Below, one piece after another: positions 36,867-46,198 of a DNA stretch of 64,000 nucleotides. How positions within the stretch are numbered: the first letter of the stretch is position 1; each line of letters starts with the position of its first letter. Under the pieces are notes generated by a model. It saw only the letters and a list, made by a program, of their open reading frames with translations. It did not search any database and was not told the DNA's origin. Both the position numbers and the translations under genes were made by a program. Origin of the DNA: Mesorhizobium sp. B2-3-4 (lineage in GTDB: Bacteria; Pseudomonadota; Alphaproteobacteria; Rhizobiales; Rhizobiaceae); NCBI RefSeq assembly GCF_006442315.1, contig NZ_VFVY01000004.1, forward strand, positions 1 to 64,000, read 5' to 3'.

Positions 36867-38404
36867 GCCGCCCCCGCAATTCCCGGCAGCGCTACAGCGC
36901 TCGCGGCCCTCACGGCCGCACCACCGCGCACCATGGCGATCGCCTTTTCCATGTCGGGATGGAAGTGGCGGTCATTGTCGAGATGCGGCACCTCGGCGCG
37001 GACCAGCTTGCGCACGGCCTCCAGCGCATCGCTCGAGGCCAGCGGCTGGTGGAAATCGCAGCCTTGCGCGGCGGCCAGCAATTCGATGCCGATCACGGCG
37101 GTGGCATTCTCCACCATGCCGATCAGCCGGCGCGCGCCATGCGCGGCCATCGAGACGTGGTCTTCCTGGTTGGCCGAAGTCGGGATGGAATCGACCGATG
37201 CCGGATAGGCCTTCTGCTTGTTTTCCGAAACGAGCGCGGCCGCCGTCACCTGCGGGATCATGAAGCCGGAGTTGAGGCCGGGCTTCGGCGTCAGGAAGGC
37301 CGGCATGCCAGACAGCGCCGGGTCGACCAGCATGGCAATGCGGCGTTCCGACAGCGAGCCGATCTCACAGACCGCCAGCGCGATCATGTCGGCGGCGAAG
37401 GCCACAGGCTCGGCGTGGAAATTGCCGCCCGAAAGCGCGGTATCGTCCTCGGCGAAGATCAGCGGATTGTCGGTGACGCCATTGGCCTCGGTTTGCAGCG
37501 TATCGGCGGCCTTGCGCAGCACGTCGAGGGCGGCGCCCATGACCTGCGGCTGGCAGCGCAGGCAATAGGGATCCTGCACACGCTCGTCGCCGACACGATG
37601 CGATTCGCGGATGGCGCTGCCGGCCATCAAATTGCGCAGAGCGTCCGCCGTTTCGATCTGGCCGCGATGCTTTCTGAGCAGATGGATGCGCGAATCGAAG
37701 GGTGCGTCCGAACCCTTGGCGGCGTCTGTCGACAGCGCGCCGGCGACCAGCGCCGACTGGTAGAGCACTTCGGCCTCGAACAGGCCGGCCAGCGCATAGG
37801 CGGTCGAGAACTGCGTGCCGTTGAGCAGCGCCAGGCCTTCCTTGGCGCCGAGCGTGACCGGCTCGAGGCCATGCGAGACGAAGGCAACCTTGGCCGGAAA
37901 ACGGCCGTGCGGGGTAAAGCATTCGCCGACACCGATCATGACGGCCGTCATATGCGACAGCGGCGCAAGGTCGCCGGAAGCGCCGACCGAACCCTGTGCA
38001 GGCACCACCGGGATGACGTCGTTGGCCAGCATCGCCTCCAGCAACTCGATGGTCTGCGAACGCACGCCCGACGCCCCCTGCGCGAGGCTGGCAAGCTTCA
38101 GCGCCATCATCAGGCGGGCAACGGCGACCGGCATCGGCTCGCCGACGCCCGCGGCATGCGACAGCACGATGTTGCGCTGCAGGGTTTCGAGGTCCTCGGC
38201 GGGAATGCGCACGCTGGCCAGCTTGCCGAAGCCGGTGTTGATGCCATAGACCGGCTCGCCCTTGGCCACGATGCGCGCGACAGCCTCCGCGCTCGCCTTG
38301 ATCCTCGGCCGGCAGGCATCATCCAGTTTGGGCACGGCGCCCCGGTAGATAGCGCGCCAGTCGGCCAGCGTCGCGTTGCCGGGCTTCAAGGTCAGTTCTG
38401 TCAT
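36863..38404 (-). CDS. hutH: Histidine ammonia-lyase
   Basis: First step of histidine breakdown: removes ammonia from histidine to give urocanate. The 513-residue enzyme contains [14 protein letters not shown]; its Ala142-Ser143-Gly144 fold into the MIO electrophilic cofactor. The N-terminal [11 protein letters not shown] and the later [11 protein letters not shown] stretch are family signatures. I chose [10 protein letters not shown] at 38404, which overlaps the hutI stop by four bases (ATGA), rather than the long unconserved extension of the open frame. Confidence 0.97.
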   Translation of the reverse strand: MTELTLKPGNATLADWRAIYRGAVPKLDDACRPRIKASAEAVARIVAKGEPVYGINTGFGKLASVRIPAEDLETLQRNIVLSHAAGVGEPMPVAVARLMMALKLASLAQGASGVRSQTIELLEAMLANDVIPVVPAQGSVGASGDLAPLSHMTAVMIGVGECFTPHGRFPAKVAFVSHGLEPVTLGAKEGLALLNGTQFSTAYALAGLFEAEVLYQSALVAGALSTDAAKGSDAPFDSRIHLLRKHRGQIETADALRNLMAGSAIRESHRVGDERVQDPYCLRCQPQVMGAALDVLRKAADTLQTEANGVTDNPLIFAEDDTALSGGNFHAEPVAFAADMIALAVCEIGSLSERRIAMLVDPALSGMPAFLTPKPGLNSGFMIPQVTAAALVSENKQKAYPASVDSIPTSANQEDHVSMAAHGARRLIGMVENATAVIGIELLAAAQGCDFHQPLASSDALEAVRKLVRAEVPHLDNDRHFHPDMEKAIAMVRGGAAVRAASAVALPGIAGAA

Positions 38405-39642
38405 TGTCCTCTCCAGATGCGGGCATGCAGCGGGTTGAAGCCCATGCGGTAGACGAGTTCTGCGGGGCGCTCGATGTCCCAGATGGCCAGGTCGGCGGAT
38501 TTGCCCGATACCAGCGTGCCGGTCTGGCCGAGCAGGCCGAGCGCACGCGCGGCCTCGCGGGTGACGCCGGCAAGGCATTCGTCGACCGTCATGCCGAACA
38601 GCGTTGCCGCCATGTTCATGGTCAGAAGCAGCGAGGTCAGCGGCGAAGTGCCGGGGTTGGAATCGGTGGCGACCGCCATCTTGACGCCATGGCGGCGGAA
38701 GAGATCGACCGGCGGCTTCTTGGTCTCGCGGATGAAATAGTAAGCGCCCGGCAGGATCGACGCCACGGTACCGGCCTTGGCCATCGCCGCGGCGCCCGCG
38801 TCGTCGGTGTATTCGAGATGGTCGGCCGACAGCGCGCCGTAACCGGCGGCAAGGGCCGCGCCGTGCAGGTTGGAGAGCTGGTCGGCATGGAGTTTCACCG
38901 GCAGGCCAAGCGCCTTGGCCTTGTCGAAGACGCGCGCCATCTGCTCGGGCGAGAAAGCGATGCCCTCGCAGAAACCATCCACCGCGTCAGCGAGATGCTC
39001 GGCGGCGACGGCGGGTAGGATCGTACCGGTGACGAGATCGATGAAAGCTTCCTTGTCGCCCTGGGCCTCGGGCGGCAGCGCGTGGGCGGCGAGACAGGTC
39101 GTGCGCACGGTCACCGAACGTTCATCGGCCAGCCGGCGGGCTGCGCGCAGCGACTTCTTCTCATTGTCGAGATCGAGGCCGTAGCCTGATTTGACCTCGA
39201 CCGTGGTCACACCCTCGGCCATCAGCGCATCGAGGCGCGGCAATGTCTGCGCAACCAGGTCGTCCTCGCTGGCGGCCCGCAGCGACTTGACCGAGGAGAC
39301 GATGCCGCCTCCGGCGCGGGCCACTTCTTCATAGGTGGCGCCGGCCAGTCGCATCTCGAATTCATTGGCGCGGTTGCCGGCATAGACCAGATGCGTGTGG
39401 CAATCGATCAGGCCCGGCGTGATCCAGCGCCCCTCGCAATCGACGATATCGGCGCCCTGCCCGGCGGCAGCCGGCATGTCGGCCTCGGCGCCGGCATAGA
39501 CGATGAGCCCGTCACGTGCCGCGACAGCGCCCTTCTCGACGATGCCGAGACCGGCCGCACCCTCGGCCATGGTCGCCAGGCGCGCATTGCGCCAGACCCT
39601 GAGGCCGCTCTTCCCGTTTGCTCCACCCATCATCTTTTCCAT
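38401..39642 (-). CDS. hutI: Imidazolonepropionase
   Basis: Third step of histidine breakdown: opens imidazolonepropionate to formiminoglutamate. A 413-residue amidohydrolase with metal site [28 protein letters not shown] and the late Asp in [11 protein letters not shown], as expected of the zinc- or iron-dependent family. It is the first gene of the minus-strand hut operon; the promoter lies in the short gap to hutF, which holds a HutC-type palindrome. The start could be any of three close ATGs (39642 or a few codons inside). Confidence 0.96.
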   Translation of the reverse strand: MEKMMGGANGKSGLRVWRNARLATMAEGAAGLGIVEKGAVAARDGLIVYAGAEADMPAAAGQGADIVDCEGRWITPGLIDCHTHLVYAGNRANEFEMRLAGATYEEVARAGGGIVSSVKSLRAASEDDLVAQTLPRLDALMAEGVTTVEVKSGYGLDLDNEKKSLRAARRLADERSVTVRTTCLAAHALPPEAQGDKEAFIDLVTGTILPAVAAEHLADAVDGFCEGIAFSPEQMARVFDKAKALGLPVKLHADQLSNLHGAALAAGYGALSADHLEYTDDAGAAAMAKAGTVASILPGAYYFIRETKKPPVDLFRRHGVKMAVATDSNPGTSPLTSLLLTMNMAATLFGMTVDECLAGVTREAARALGLLGQTGTLVSGKSADLAIWDIERPAELVYRMGFNPLHARIWRGQ

Positions 39643-39659
39643 TTGATTGGATGGCGATT

Positions 39660-39671
39660 ATGTATATACAT
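39660..39671. promoter_or_regulatory. Probable HutC operator
   Basis: ATGTATATACAT is a perfect 12-base palindrome midway between divergent hutI and hutF. HutC repressors of proteobacteria bind TGTATATACA-type sites. One site here could control both transcription units, with urocanate expected as the inducer. Confidence 0.75.
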
Positions 39672-39727
39672 ATTGAAACGCGACGCAAGTGGTATCGTCG
39701 CCAGGGCATCGAGATCTGGAGAGGCAT

Positions 39728-41083
39728 GTGACGGCGATCTACGCGGAACAGGCGCTGCTGCCCGGTGGCTGGCAGGCCAAAGTCAGGATCGCTTTCGATG
39801 GCGGCGGTATCACGGCCGTCGAGACCGGCGCGGCGCCACAGCCTGGCGACGAGCGTCATGCCATTCTCGTGTCCGGCATGCCCAATCTGCATAGCCATGC
39901 TTTCCAGCGCGGCATGGCAGGCCTGGCCGAATTGCGCGGTCCTTCGGCCGACAGTTTCTGGAGCTGGCGCGAGGTTATGTATCGCTTCGCGCTGTCGATG
40001 ACCCCGGATCAGGTCGAGGCGGTGGCGGCGCAGCTTTATGTCGAAATGCTGGAGGCCGGCTTCTCACGCGTCGGCGAATTCCATTATCTGCACCACGACC
40101 ACGACGGGCAGCCTTACGCCAACATCGCCGAGATGGCCGAGCGCATCGCGGCGGCGGCTTCGCAGACCGGCATCGGATTGACGCTGCTGCCGGTCTTCTA
40201 TGCGCATTCGTCCTTCGGCGGCGCGGCGCCGAATGAAGGCCAGCGGCGATTCATCAATGATGTCGAACGGTTCGGTCGTTTGCTTGAAAAGAGTCGCGAA
40301 GGCGTTCGTTCTTTGAATCAGGCCGTCGTCGGCGTCGCGCCGCACAGTTTGCGCGCCGCGACATCGGATGAGCTCAACGCGGTCGCCGCGATGGCACCCG
40401 ACGGTCCGATCCACATCCATGTCGCCGAACAGGTCAAGGAAGTGGAGGACTGCATCGCCTGGTCGGGCAAGCGTCCGGTCGAATTCCTGCTGGCCAATGC
40501 GAAGGTAGACAAGCGCTGGTGCCTGATCCACGCCACCCACATGACCGAGGCGGAGACCATCGCCTCCGCCAAAAGCGGCGCGATCGCCGGGCTTTGCCCG
40601 ATCACCGAGGCCAATCTGGGCGACGGCACGTTCGCCGCGCCGCTGTTCATCGAGCATGGCGGTCGATTCGGTGTCGGCTCCGATTCAAACGTGCTGATCG
40701 GCCTGCCGGACGAGCTCAGGCAGCTCGAATATTCGCAGCGCCTTGCCCATCGCGCCCGCAACGTCCTGGCGCGTGCCGGCGGCTCGACGGGACGCGCGCT
40801 GTTCGACGCGGCGCTCGATGGCGGCAGCCAGGCGCTCGGCGCCGGCCCCTCCCGGATTGCCGCCGGCGGTCCGGCCGACTTCGTCTCGCTCGACCAGAAC
40901 CATCCCTCGCTTGCCGGCAAGGCGGGCGATGCGATCCTCGACAGCTGGATCTTCGCCAATGGCAGCACGATCGATTGCGTGTGGGTGCATGGGAAAAGAC
41001 AGGTCAGCGGCGGCAGGCATGCCAGGCGTGACGCGATCGCCGAGCGATTCCGCAAAGTGATGATGGCGCTTTCACAGGGCTGA
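39728..41083 (+). CDS. hutF: Formimidoylglutamate deiminase (HutF)
   Basis: Converts N-formimidoyl-glutamate to N-formylglutamate and ammonia, feeding HutG. A 451-residue amidohydrolase with the metal site motifs NLHSHAFQRG, HIHVAEQVKEVED, IHATHM and GVGSDSNVLI. The start is a GTG at 39728 with a strong GGAGAGG five bases before it; an ATG 39 bases upstream is weaker and unlike the family. It is divergent from hutI and five bases ahead of hutC on the plus strand, so regulator and enzyme share a transcript. Confidence 0.94.
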   Translation: MTAIYAEQALLPGGWQAKVRIAFDGGGITAVETGAAPQPGDERHAILVSGMPNLHSHAFQRGMAGLAELRGPSADSFWSWREVMYRFALSMTPDQVEAVAAQLYVEMLEAGFSRVGEFHYLHHDHDGQPYANIAEMAERIAAAASQTGIGLTLLPVFYAHSSFGGAAPNEGQRRFINDVERFGRLLEKSREGVRSLNQAVVGVAPHSLRAATSDELNAVAAMAPDGPIHIHVAEQVKEVEDCIAWSGKRPVEFLLANAKVDKRWCLIHATHMTEAETIASAKSGAIAGLCPITEANLGDGTFAAPLFIEHGGRFGVGSDSNVLIGLPDELRQLEYSQRLAHRARNVLARAGGSTGRALFDAALDGGSQALGAGPSRIAAGGPADFVSLDQNHPSLAGKAGDAILDSWIFANGSTIDCVWVHGKRQVSGGRHARRDAIAERFRKVMMALSQG

Positions 41084-41088
41084 ACCTC

Positions 41089-41832
41089 ATGAGCCTGATC
41101 GAGACGGATGTCGAAGGCGGCGAGAGCATCTCGCTGCATCAGCGCATCCTCTCGGACATCAGGGAGAAAATCCTGTCCGGCGCCTGGCCGCCCGGATATC
41201 GCATTCCTTTCGAGCATGAACTGACGGCCGAGTATGATTGCTCACGCATGACCGTGAACAAGGCCCTGTCGCAGCTCGCCAAGGCCGGGCTGATCGAGCG
41301 GCGCCGCCGCTCGGGCAGTTTCGTGCGCCAGCCGCAATCGCAAGCGGCGGTCCTGGAACTCCACGACATCCGGATCGAGGTCGAGGCGCTCGGCCTGCCC
41401 TATCGCTACCAGCGGCTGGAACGCCTGCAACGGCGCAGCAACGCCCAGGACCGGGCGCTGCTTGGGCTGTCCGCCGCGGGTTCGGTCCTGCGGCTTGAAG
41501 GGCTGCATTTCGCCGGCGAGCGGCCGTTCGCCCTCGAGCAACGGCTGATCAATCTGTCGGCCGTGGCCGAAGCCGCAGAAGAGGCGTTCGTCGAGATCGC
41601 GGCCGGTCCCTGGCTGATAGGCCGTGTGCCCTGGAGCGAAGCAGAGCACCGCATCCGCGCGATGGGCGCCGACGACAACGTCGCCGACGCGCTGGACATC
41701 GATCCCGGCGCCCCTTGCCTGGTGGTCGAGCGCCGCACCTGGAGCGCCGAGCACCCGGTCACCCATGTGCGTTTCATCTATCCCGCGGAGAGCCACACGC
41801 TGGTGGCGCGGTTCACGCCCTCGCAGGGGTAA
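41089..41832 (+). CDS. hutC: Histidine-utilisation repressor HutC (GntR family)
   Basis: A 247-residue GntR/HutC-type repressor. Residues 12-75 form the winged helix-turn-helix (IPFEHELTAEYDCSRMTVNKALSQLAKAG), followed by the UTRA ligand-binding domain (DIRIEVEALGLPYRYQ to HVRFIYPAESHTLVARF). In studied relatives urocanate releases HutC from TGTATATACA-type operators, matching the palindrome between hutI and hutF. It is likely autoregulated through the hutF promoter. Confidence 0.93.
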   Translation: MSLIETDVEGGESISLHQRILSDIREKILSGAWPPGYRIPFEHELTAEYDCSRMTVNKALSQLAKAGLIERRRRSGSFVRQPQSQAAVLELHDIRIEVEALGLPYRYQRLERLQRRSNAQDRALLGLSAAGSVLRLEGLHFAGERPFALEQRLINLSAVAEAAEEAFVEIAAGPWLIGRVPWSEAEHRIRAMGADDNVADALDIDPGAPCLVVERRTWSAEHPVTHVRFIYPAESHTLVARFTPSQG

Positions 41833-41840
41833 CGCCTCTC

Positions 41841-41861
41841 CTTCTCCCCTTGCGGGAGAGG
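41841..41861. terminator. Possible bidirectional terminator between hutC and ridA
   Basis: CTTCTCCC (41841-41848) and GGGAGAGG (41854-41861) form an 8-bp stem with one wobble and loop CTTGC between convergent genes. No T-tract follows on either strand, so termination strength is uncertain. Similar stems are common between proteobacterial genes. Confidence 0.4.
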
Positions 41862-41874
41862 GAAAGTCGGTGCC

Positions 41875-42219
41875 TTACAGCGCCGCCGTGACGATGATCT
41901 CGACCAGATATTCCGGGCCGGCGAGCTTGGCTTCGCCGGTGGCGCGGGCCGGCGTATGGCCCTGCGGCACCCACTTGTCCCACTCCGAATTCATTTCGGC
42001 GAAGGTGCTCATGTCGGCCAGCCAGATGATGGTCTGCACGATCTTGGTCTTGTCGGTACCGGCCTTGGCCAGCAATTCGTCGATGGTCGCCAGAATATCG
42101 CGGGTCTGCGAGGCGACGTTGCCGCCGGGCTCGCCGACCTGGCCGGCCAGATAGACGGTGTTGCCGTGAATGACGATCTGGCTCATGCGCGGGCCAACAT
42201 CGATGCGACGAATGCTCAT
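41875..42219 (-). CDS. RidA/YjgF-family protein
   Basis: A 114-residue Rid-family protein. Typical members remove reactive enamine/imine intermediates formed by PLP enzymes such as threonine dehydratase. The trimer-interface and active-site region is visible as VYLAGQVGEPGGNV and PARATGEAKLAGPEYLVEI, with the substrate-binding Arg present in PAR. It belongs to a divergent subgroup (IWLADMSTFAEMNSEWDKWVPQG) rather than canonical RidA. It stands alone, convergent to hutC; a role with histidine catabolism is not shown. Confidence 0.9.
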   Translation of the reverse strand: MSIRRIDVGPRMSQIVIHGNTVYLAGQVGEPGGNVASQTRDILATIDELLAKAGTDKTKIVQTIIWLADMSTFAEMNSEWDKWVPQGHTPARATGEAKLAGPEYLVEIIVTAAL

Positions 42220-42387
42220 TTCAGAGGTTCCTTCCTTTGTGGTCGCGCCTCTTTAGAATCCATGTCGGTTCCGGGCAAGGCCGGCGGACACGAAACCAAT
42301 TGAGCCAATTGTGTGGCCCCTGCCCTTTGGCAAACACGGCGAGTTGACCGGCGGCGACACAATTTCGCCGGACGGCCATGTTGACTA

Positions 42388-42399
42388 ATGTAATAACAT
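42388..42399. promoter_or_regulatory. Candidate Zur operator of the zinc importer
   Basis: ATGTAATAACAT (palindromic arms ATGT/ACAT) lies 42 bases before the importer's first ATG in an otherwise GC-rich gap. It resembles half of the AT-rich Zur boxes known in alphaproteobacteria. The match is short, so this is a hypothesis. Confidence 0.4.
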
Positions 42400-42440
42400 C
42401 ACATATCGACAGCGCACCGATTTAGCGGACCGTCCGAACG

Positions 42441-43262
42441 ATGAATGCCTGCCTGACCTTCCGTGACCTGACGCTGGGCTATGGCAGCCATCCAGCGATC
42501 CATCATCTCGACGGCGCGATCCGCAAGGGGTCGCTGACGGCCGTGGTCGGGGCCAATGGTTCCGGCAAGTCGACGCTGATGAAGGGTATTGTCGGCGTGC
42601 TGAAGCCAATGGCCGGTGAAGTCGTTCGCGCGCCCGGCGTGCGGACGGCCTATCTGCCGCAGCAGTCGGAACTCGATCGCTCCTTCCCCGCCCGCGTCGT
42701 CGACCTGGTCTCGCTTGGCCTGTGGCCGAAGCGCGGCATGCTTGGCCGCTACACAAGGGAAGATCGCGACGCGGTCAGCCAGGCGTTGATGGCCGTCGGC
42801 CTCGGCGGCTTCGAGAAACGGCCGATCGACACGCTGTCTGGCGGCCAGTTGCAGCGTACACTGTTTGCCCGCGTGCTGTTGCAGGACGCCGACCTGATCC
42901 TGCTTGACGAGCCCTTCAACGCGGTCGACGCCAAGACGGTGGGTGACCTCATCGACCTGATCAAGCGCTGGCACGGCGAGGAGCGCACCATCATGGTGGT
43001 CGTCCATGACCTCGATCTGGTTCGCCAGAATTTTCCCGAAACATTGCTGCTTGCCCGCCAGCCGGTTGCCTGGGGCGAGACCCGGGAAACGCTGAAGCCG
43101 GAGAACCTGTTGCGCGCGCGCCGTTTCCACGAAGCCTGGGAAGAAAACGCGCCCTGGTGCGAGCCTGACAGCCACGGCCATGATCACGATCATCATGACC
43201 ATGCGCATGGGCATCATCACGATCACGACCATGCTCACGGCGCCGGCCCGAGGGCCGCCTGA
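42441..43262 (+). CDS. Zinc ABC transporter ATP-binding protein
   Basis: A 273-residue ATPase of the metal-ion importer family (ZnuC/AztA-like). Walker A is VGANGSGKSTLMKG, the signature is LSGGQLQRTLFAR, Walker B is LILLDEPFNAVD and the switch His is in VVVHDLDLV. The last 30 residues are a His/Asp-rich tail (HGHDHDHHDHAHGHHHDHDH) that probably binds zinc in the cytoplasm and may sense metal. The stop overlaps the permease ATG by one base. First gene of the importer operon, preceded by a candidate Zur site. Confidence 0.9.
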   Translation: MNACLTFRDLTLGYGSHPAIHHLDGAIRKGSLTAVVGANGSGKSTLMKGIVGVLKPMAGEVVRAPGVRTAYLPQQSELDRSFPARVVDLVSLGLWPKRGMLGRYTREDRDAVSQALMAVGLGGFEKRPIDTLSGGQLQRTLFARVLLQDADLILLDEPFNAVDAKTVGDLIDLIKRWHGEERTIMVVVHDLDLVRQNFPETLLLARQPVAWGETRETLKPENLLRARRFHEAWEENAPWCEPDSHGHDHDHHDHAHGHHHDHDHAHGAGPRAA

Positions 43263-44137
43263 TGGATGCGCTCTACGGTCTTTTCATCGCGCCATTCGCC
43301 GATTTCGGCTTCATGCAGCGGGCGCTGTTCGGCTCGCTGATGCTGTCGCTTGGCGCCTGTCCGATCGGCGTCTTCCTGATGCTGCGGCGCATGAGCCTGT
43401 CAGGCGATGCGATGGCGCATGCCATCCTGCCGGGGGCCGCCGCCGGCTTCCTGTTCTATGGCCTTGAAATCCTGCCGATGACCATCGGCGGCCTGATCGC
43501 CGGCGTCATCGTGGCGCTTGGCGCCGGCGCCGTCTCGCGCTTCACCATCCAGCGCGAGGACGCCTCGATGGCGGCCTTCTATTTGATCTCGCTCGCCATC
43601 GGCGTACTGATGGTGTCGATCCGCGGCTCCAGCGTCGACCTCATGCATGTGCTGTTCGGCACGGTGCTGGCGCTCAACAACGAGGCCCTGATCCTGATTG
43701 GCGGCATCGTCGCGGTGACGCTGGCCTGCCTCGCCATCTTCTGGCGGGCGCTCGTTGCCGAATGCCTGGATCCGCTGTTCCTGCGCTCGGTCAGCCGGAT
43801 GGGCAGCCCGGTGCATTTCATCTTCCTCGGGCTCGTCGTGCTCAATCTCGTCGGCGGCTTCCAGGCGCTCGGTACGCTTCTGTCGGTCGGGCTGATGATG
43901 CTGCCGGCAGCGGCGGCGCGCTTCTGGACGGCGCGTGTCGAGCCGATGTGCGTACTATCGGTGCTGATCGGCTTTGCCTCCTGCGTTGCCGGGCTGCTTT
44001 TGTCCTACCACGCGTCGCTGCCTTCCGGCCCGGCCATCATCCTGTCGGCCGGGGTCGTCTATTTCGCCTCGATCCTCTTTGGCACACGCGGCATCCTGCG
44101 TGCGCGCATCATCCATCACCGTCACAGAACGGCCTGA
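43262..44137 (+). CDS. Zinc ABC transporter permease
   Basis: A 291-residue membrane subunit with eight to nine helices of the ZnuB/AztB metal-permease family. Typical stretches are FLMLRRMSLSGDAMAHAILPGAA in helix two to three and GFQALGTLLSVGLMMLPAAAARFW before the C-terminal helices. It would form the transmembrane channel for the ATPase encoded one base upstream. The C-terminal tail is His/Arg-rich (ARIIHHRHRTA). Translation is likely coupled through the overlapping TGATG. Confidence 0.93.
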   Translation: MDALYGLFIAPFADFGFMQRALFGSLMLSLGACPIGVFLMLRRMSLSGDAMAHAILPGAAAGFLFYGLEILPMTIGGLIAGVIVALGAGAVSRFTIQREDASMAAFYLISLAIGVLMVSIRGSSVDLMHVLFGTVLALNNEALILIGGIVAVTLACLAIFWRALVAECLDPLFLRSVSRMGSPVHFIFLGLVVLNLVGGFQALGTLLSVGLMMLPAAAARFWTARVEPMCVLSVLIGFASCVAGLLLSYHASLPSGPAIILSAGVVYFASILFGTRGILRARIIHHRHRTA

Positions 44138-44165
44138 TCCCCGCCCCTCGAAAGGAGAACCGCTT

Positions 44166-45107
44166 ATGCTGAAATCGATCCGTGCCGCCCTGGCGGTGAG
44201 CGTTATAACATTAACAACCCTTGGCGCATCGCCCGTATTCGCCGCACCGCTGAAAGTGGTCGCCAGCTTCACCGTCATCGCCGATTTCGCCAAAAATGTC
44301 GGCGGCGACCGGGTCGACATCACCACGATCGTCGGGCCGGATGGCGACGCCCATGTCTATGAGCCGAGCCCGGCCGACGCGGTCGCCATGGCCAAGGCCG
44401 ACATCGTGCTGGTCAACGGCCTGCATTTCGAAGGCTTCCTGCAGCGGCTGGTCGACGCCAGCGCCACCAAGGCCTCGATCATCACCTTGACCAAGGGCGT
44501 GACGCCGATCGATTTCAAGCCCGAATTCGCCGACGCCGACGCGGCCGAGGGCGCCGGCACCGGTGGCGGCAAGACGGTCACCGATCCGCACGCCTTCCAG
44601 TCGATCGCCAATGCCAGGATTTACGTGAAGAACATAGCCGAGGCGTTCTGCGCCGCCGACAGCGAGGGCTGCGTCTCCTACCAGACCAATGCCGCCGCCT
44701 ACACCAAGAAACTCGATGCGCTGGAAGGCGAAGTGAAGGCCGCGATCCAGTCTATCCCGCAAGCCAAGCGCGTCGTTATCACCTCGCATGACGCGTTCGG
44801 CTATTTCGAGCACGAATACGGCCTGACCTTCCTCGCTCCGCAAGGCATCTCGACCGATTCCGAACCCTCGGCCGCCGATGTCGCCAAGCTGGTCGAGCAG
44901 GTCAAGCAGGACAAGGCGGCGGCGATCTTCGTCGAGAACATCACCAACCCGCGCTTGATCGAGCAGATCGCCAGCGAGACCGGCATCAAGGTCGGCGGCA
45001 CGCTCTATTCTGATGCGCTGTCGCAGCCCGACGGTCCGGGCTCGACCTATATCGACATGATGCACAACAACATCCGCCAGATCAAAGGCGCCATACTCGG
45101 CAGCTGA
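44166..45107 (+). CDS. Zinc-binding periplasmic protein of an ABC importer
   Basis: A 313-residue solute-binding protein with an N-terminal signal peptide (to about SPVFA) and the cluster A-I metal-binding fold. The four ligands can be read as His in DGDAHVYEPSP, His in DPHAFQSIA, His in TSHDAFGYF and Asp in YSDALSQPDGPG. Three His plus one Asp, rather than the His-His-Glu-Asp of manganese-type proteins, points to zinc, as in AztC. A strong AAAGGAG precedes the ATG. Last gene of the importer operon, followed by an intrinsic terminator. Confidence 0.92.
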   Translation: MLKSIRAALAVSVITLTTLGASPVFAAPLKVVASFTVIADFAKNVGGDRVDITTIVGPDGDAHVYEPSPADAVAMAKADIVLVNGLHFEGFLQRLVDASATKASIITLTKGVTPIDFKPEFADADAAEGAGTGGGKTVTDPHAFQSIANARIYVKNIAEAFCAADSEGCVSYQTNAAAYTKKLDALEGEVKAAIQSIPQAKRVVITSHDAFGYFEHEYGLTFLAPQGISTDSEPSAADVAKLVEQVKQDKAAAIFVENITNPRLIEQIASETGIKVGGTLYSDALSQPDGPGSTYIDMMHNNIRQIKGAILGS

Positions 45108-45120
45108 ATTTGGCCTGCTG

Positions 45121-45153
45121 TCCAACCGGGCCGTATCGGCCCGGTTGGATTTT
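45121..45153 (+). terminator. Intrinsic terminator of the zinc-importer operon
   Basis: A perfect 13-bp stem (TCCAACCGGGCCG at 45121-45133 and its complement at 45137-45149) with loop TAT is followed by TTTT. It begins 13 bases after the binding-protein stop. Confidence 0.85.
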
Positions 45154-45257
45154 CCGGCGCGCGATGTCTATTTGGCAGAGAATTCCGTTTGATGCGGATT
45201 GCCGCCCCCCTCCTGGAGTGGCAAGACTGCCGTCAAAGAGATCGCGAGGACGACACC

Positions 45258-45596
45258 ATGGAATACCGCCAGATCAGCGAAGACTATTCGGTCTCCGGCC
45301 AGATCCAGCCCGAGGACGTCGCGGCCATCAAGGCCGCCGGCTTCAAGAGCGTCATCTGCAACCGGCCTGACGATGAGCACCCCGGCCAGCCCCCGGCGGA
45401 CACGCTCAAGGCGGCAGTCGAGGCCGCGGGTCTCGCCTTCCGCTATATCCCTGTCATCAGCGGCCAGATCACGCAGGCGAATGTCGACGACCAGGCCGAG
45501 GCGCTCGACGAACTCGACGGTCCGGTTTTCGCCTATTGCCGCTCGGGTGCGCGCTGCACCAATCTGTACGGGCTGATCCAGCAGGCGAAGGGTTAG
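45258..45596 (+). CDS. TIGR01244/beta-lactamase-hydrolase-like phosphatase-fold protein
   Basis: A 112-residue protein matching the small family often fused to metallo-beta-lactamase or sulfurtransferase modules (BLH/DUF442-type). The dual-specificity-phosphatase-like loop is YCRSGARCTNLYGL near the C-terminus, with its Cys and Arg in the CRSGAR signature. The start at 45258 (MEYRQISEDYSVSGQ) follows the family; an upstream extension of the open frame exists. The terminator before it separates it from the zinc importer, so co-location may be incidental. Substrate unknown. Confidence 0.85.
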   Translation: MEYRQISEDYSVSGQIQPEDVAAIKAAGFKSVICNRPDDEHPGQPPADTLKAAVEAAGLAFRYIPVISGQITQANVDDQAEALDELDGPVFAYCRSGARCTNLYGLIQQAKG

Positions 45597-46060
45597 ATCG
45601 GCAACGCACCGGTCTCCTTCAGCGTTTCCAGCACGATCGCCGTCTTCACATGCTGCACGGATTCGTGCGGCAGGAGCACGCCATTGACAAACTCGGACAG
45701 GGATTTGAGGTCGGGCGTCACGACCTTCAGGATATAGTCCATCTCGCCGGTCAGCGCGTGGGCTTCCTGAACCTCGGGCAACCTGGCCACCAGTTCGCCG
45801 AAGCGGCGCGCATTGTCGCGGTTGTGGGTGGCCAAGGTTACCGAGATGACATTGACCAGGGAGAAACCGAGCCGGTCGCGGTCGAGCACCGCGCGGTAGC
45901 CTTTGATGAAGCCATCCTCCTCCAGCCGCTGGCGGCGGCGCGAGCATTGTGATGCCGACAGGTTCACGCGCTCCGACAGATCGTTGTTGGTGAGGCGCGC
46001 ATCGCCCTGCAGAAGTGCCATTATCTTGCGATCAAATTGATCGATGCGCGCTTCATCCAT
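45593..46060 (-). CDS. Lrp/AsnC-family transcriptional regulator
   Basis: A 155-residue feast/famine regulator. The helix-turn-helix spans about residues 8-60 (DLSERVNLSASQCSRRRQRLEEDGF), followed by the RAM domain (SVTLATHNRDNARRF; ALTGEMDYILKVV) that usually binds an amino acid and forms octamers. It is divergent from hppD, and its last codons overlap the end of the neighbouring plus-strand gene by four bases. Sensing tyrosine or a related aromatic amino acid for hppD control is a reasonable inference. Confidence 0.9.
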   Translation of the reverse strand: MDEARIDQFDRKIMALLQGDARLTNNDLSERVNLSASQCSRRRQRLEEDGFIKGYRAVLDRDRLGFSLVNVISVTLATHNRDNARRFGELVARLPEVQEAHALTGEMDYILKVVTPDLKSLSEFVNGVLLPHESVQHVKTAIVLETLKETGALPI

Positions 46061-46101
46061 GTTTTTATCCCTCATCATGCATGCTTCACGCATGAGATGA
46101 C

Positions 46102-46120
46102 CATTTCAAGCGTTTGAATG
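46102..46120. promoter_or_regulatory. Candidate Lrp-type operator before hppD
   Basis: CATTTCAA-GCG-TTTGAATG is an imperfect palindrome between the divergent Lrp-type gene and hppD. A second weak repeat, CATGC (46080-46084) / GCATG (46090-46094), lies nearby. Confidence 0.3.
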
Positions 46121-46198
46121 CAAGCACCATGCGCCGGCTCCGCGCTATCATGGTTTCAGATGGCCTTTTGCGCCCAAACGCGATTCCGGAGGAATATC

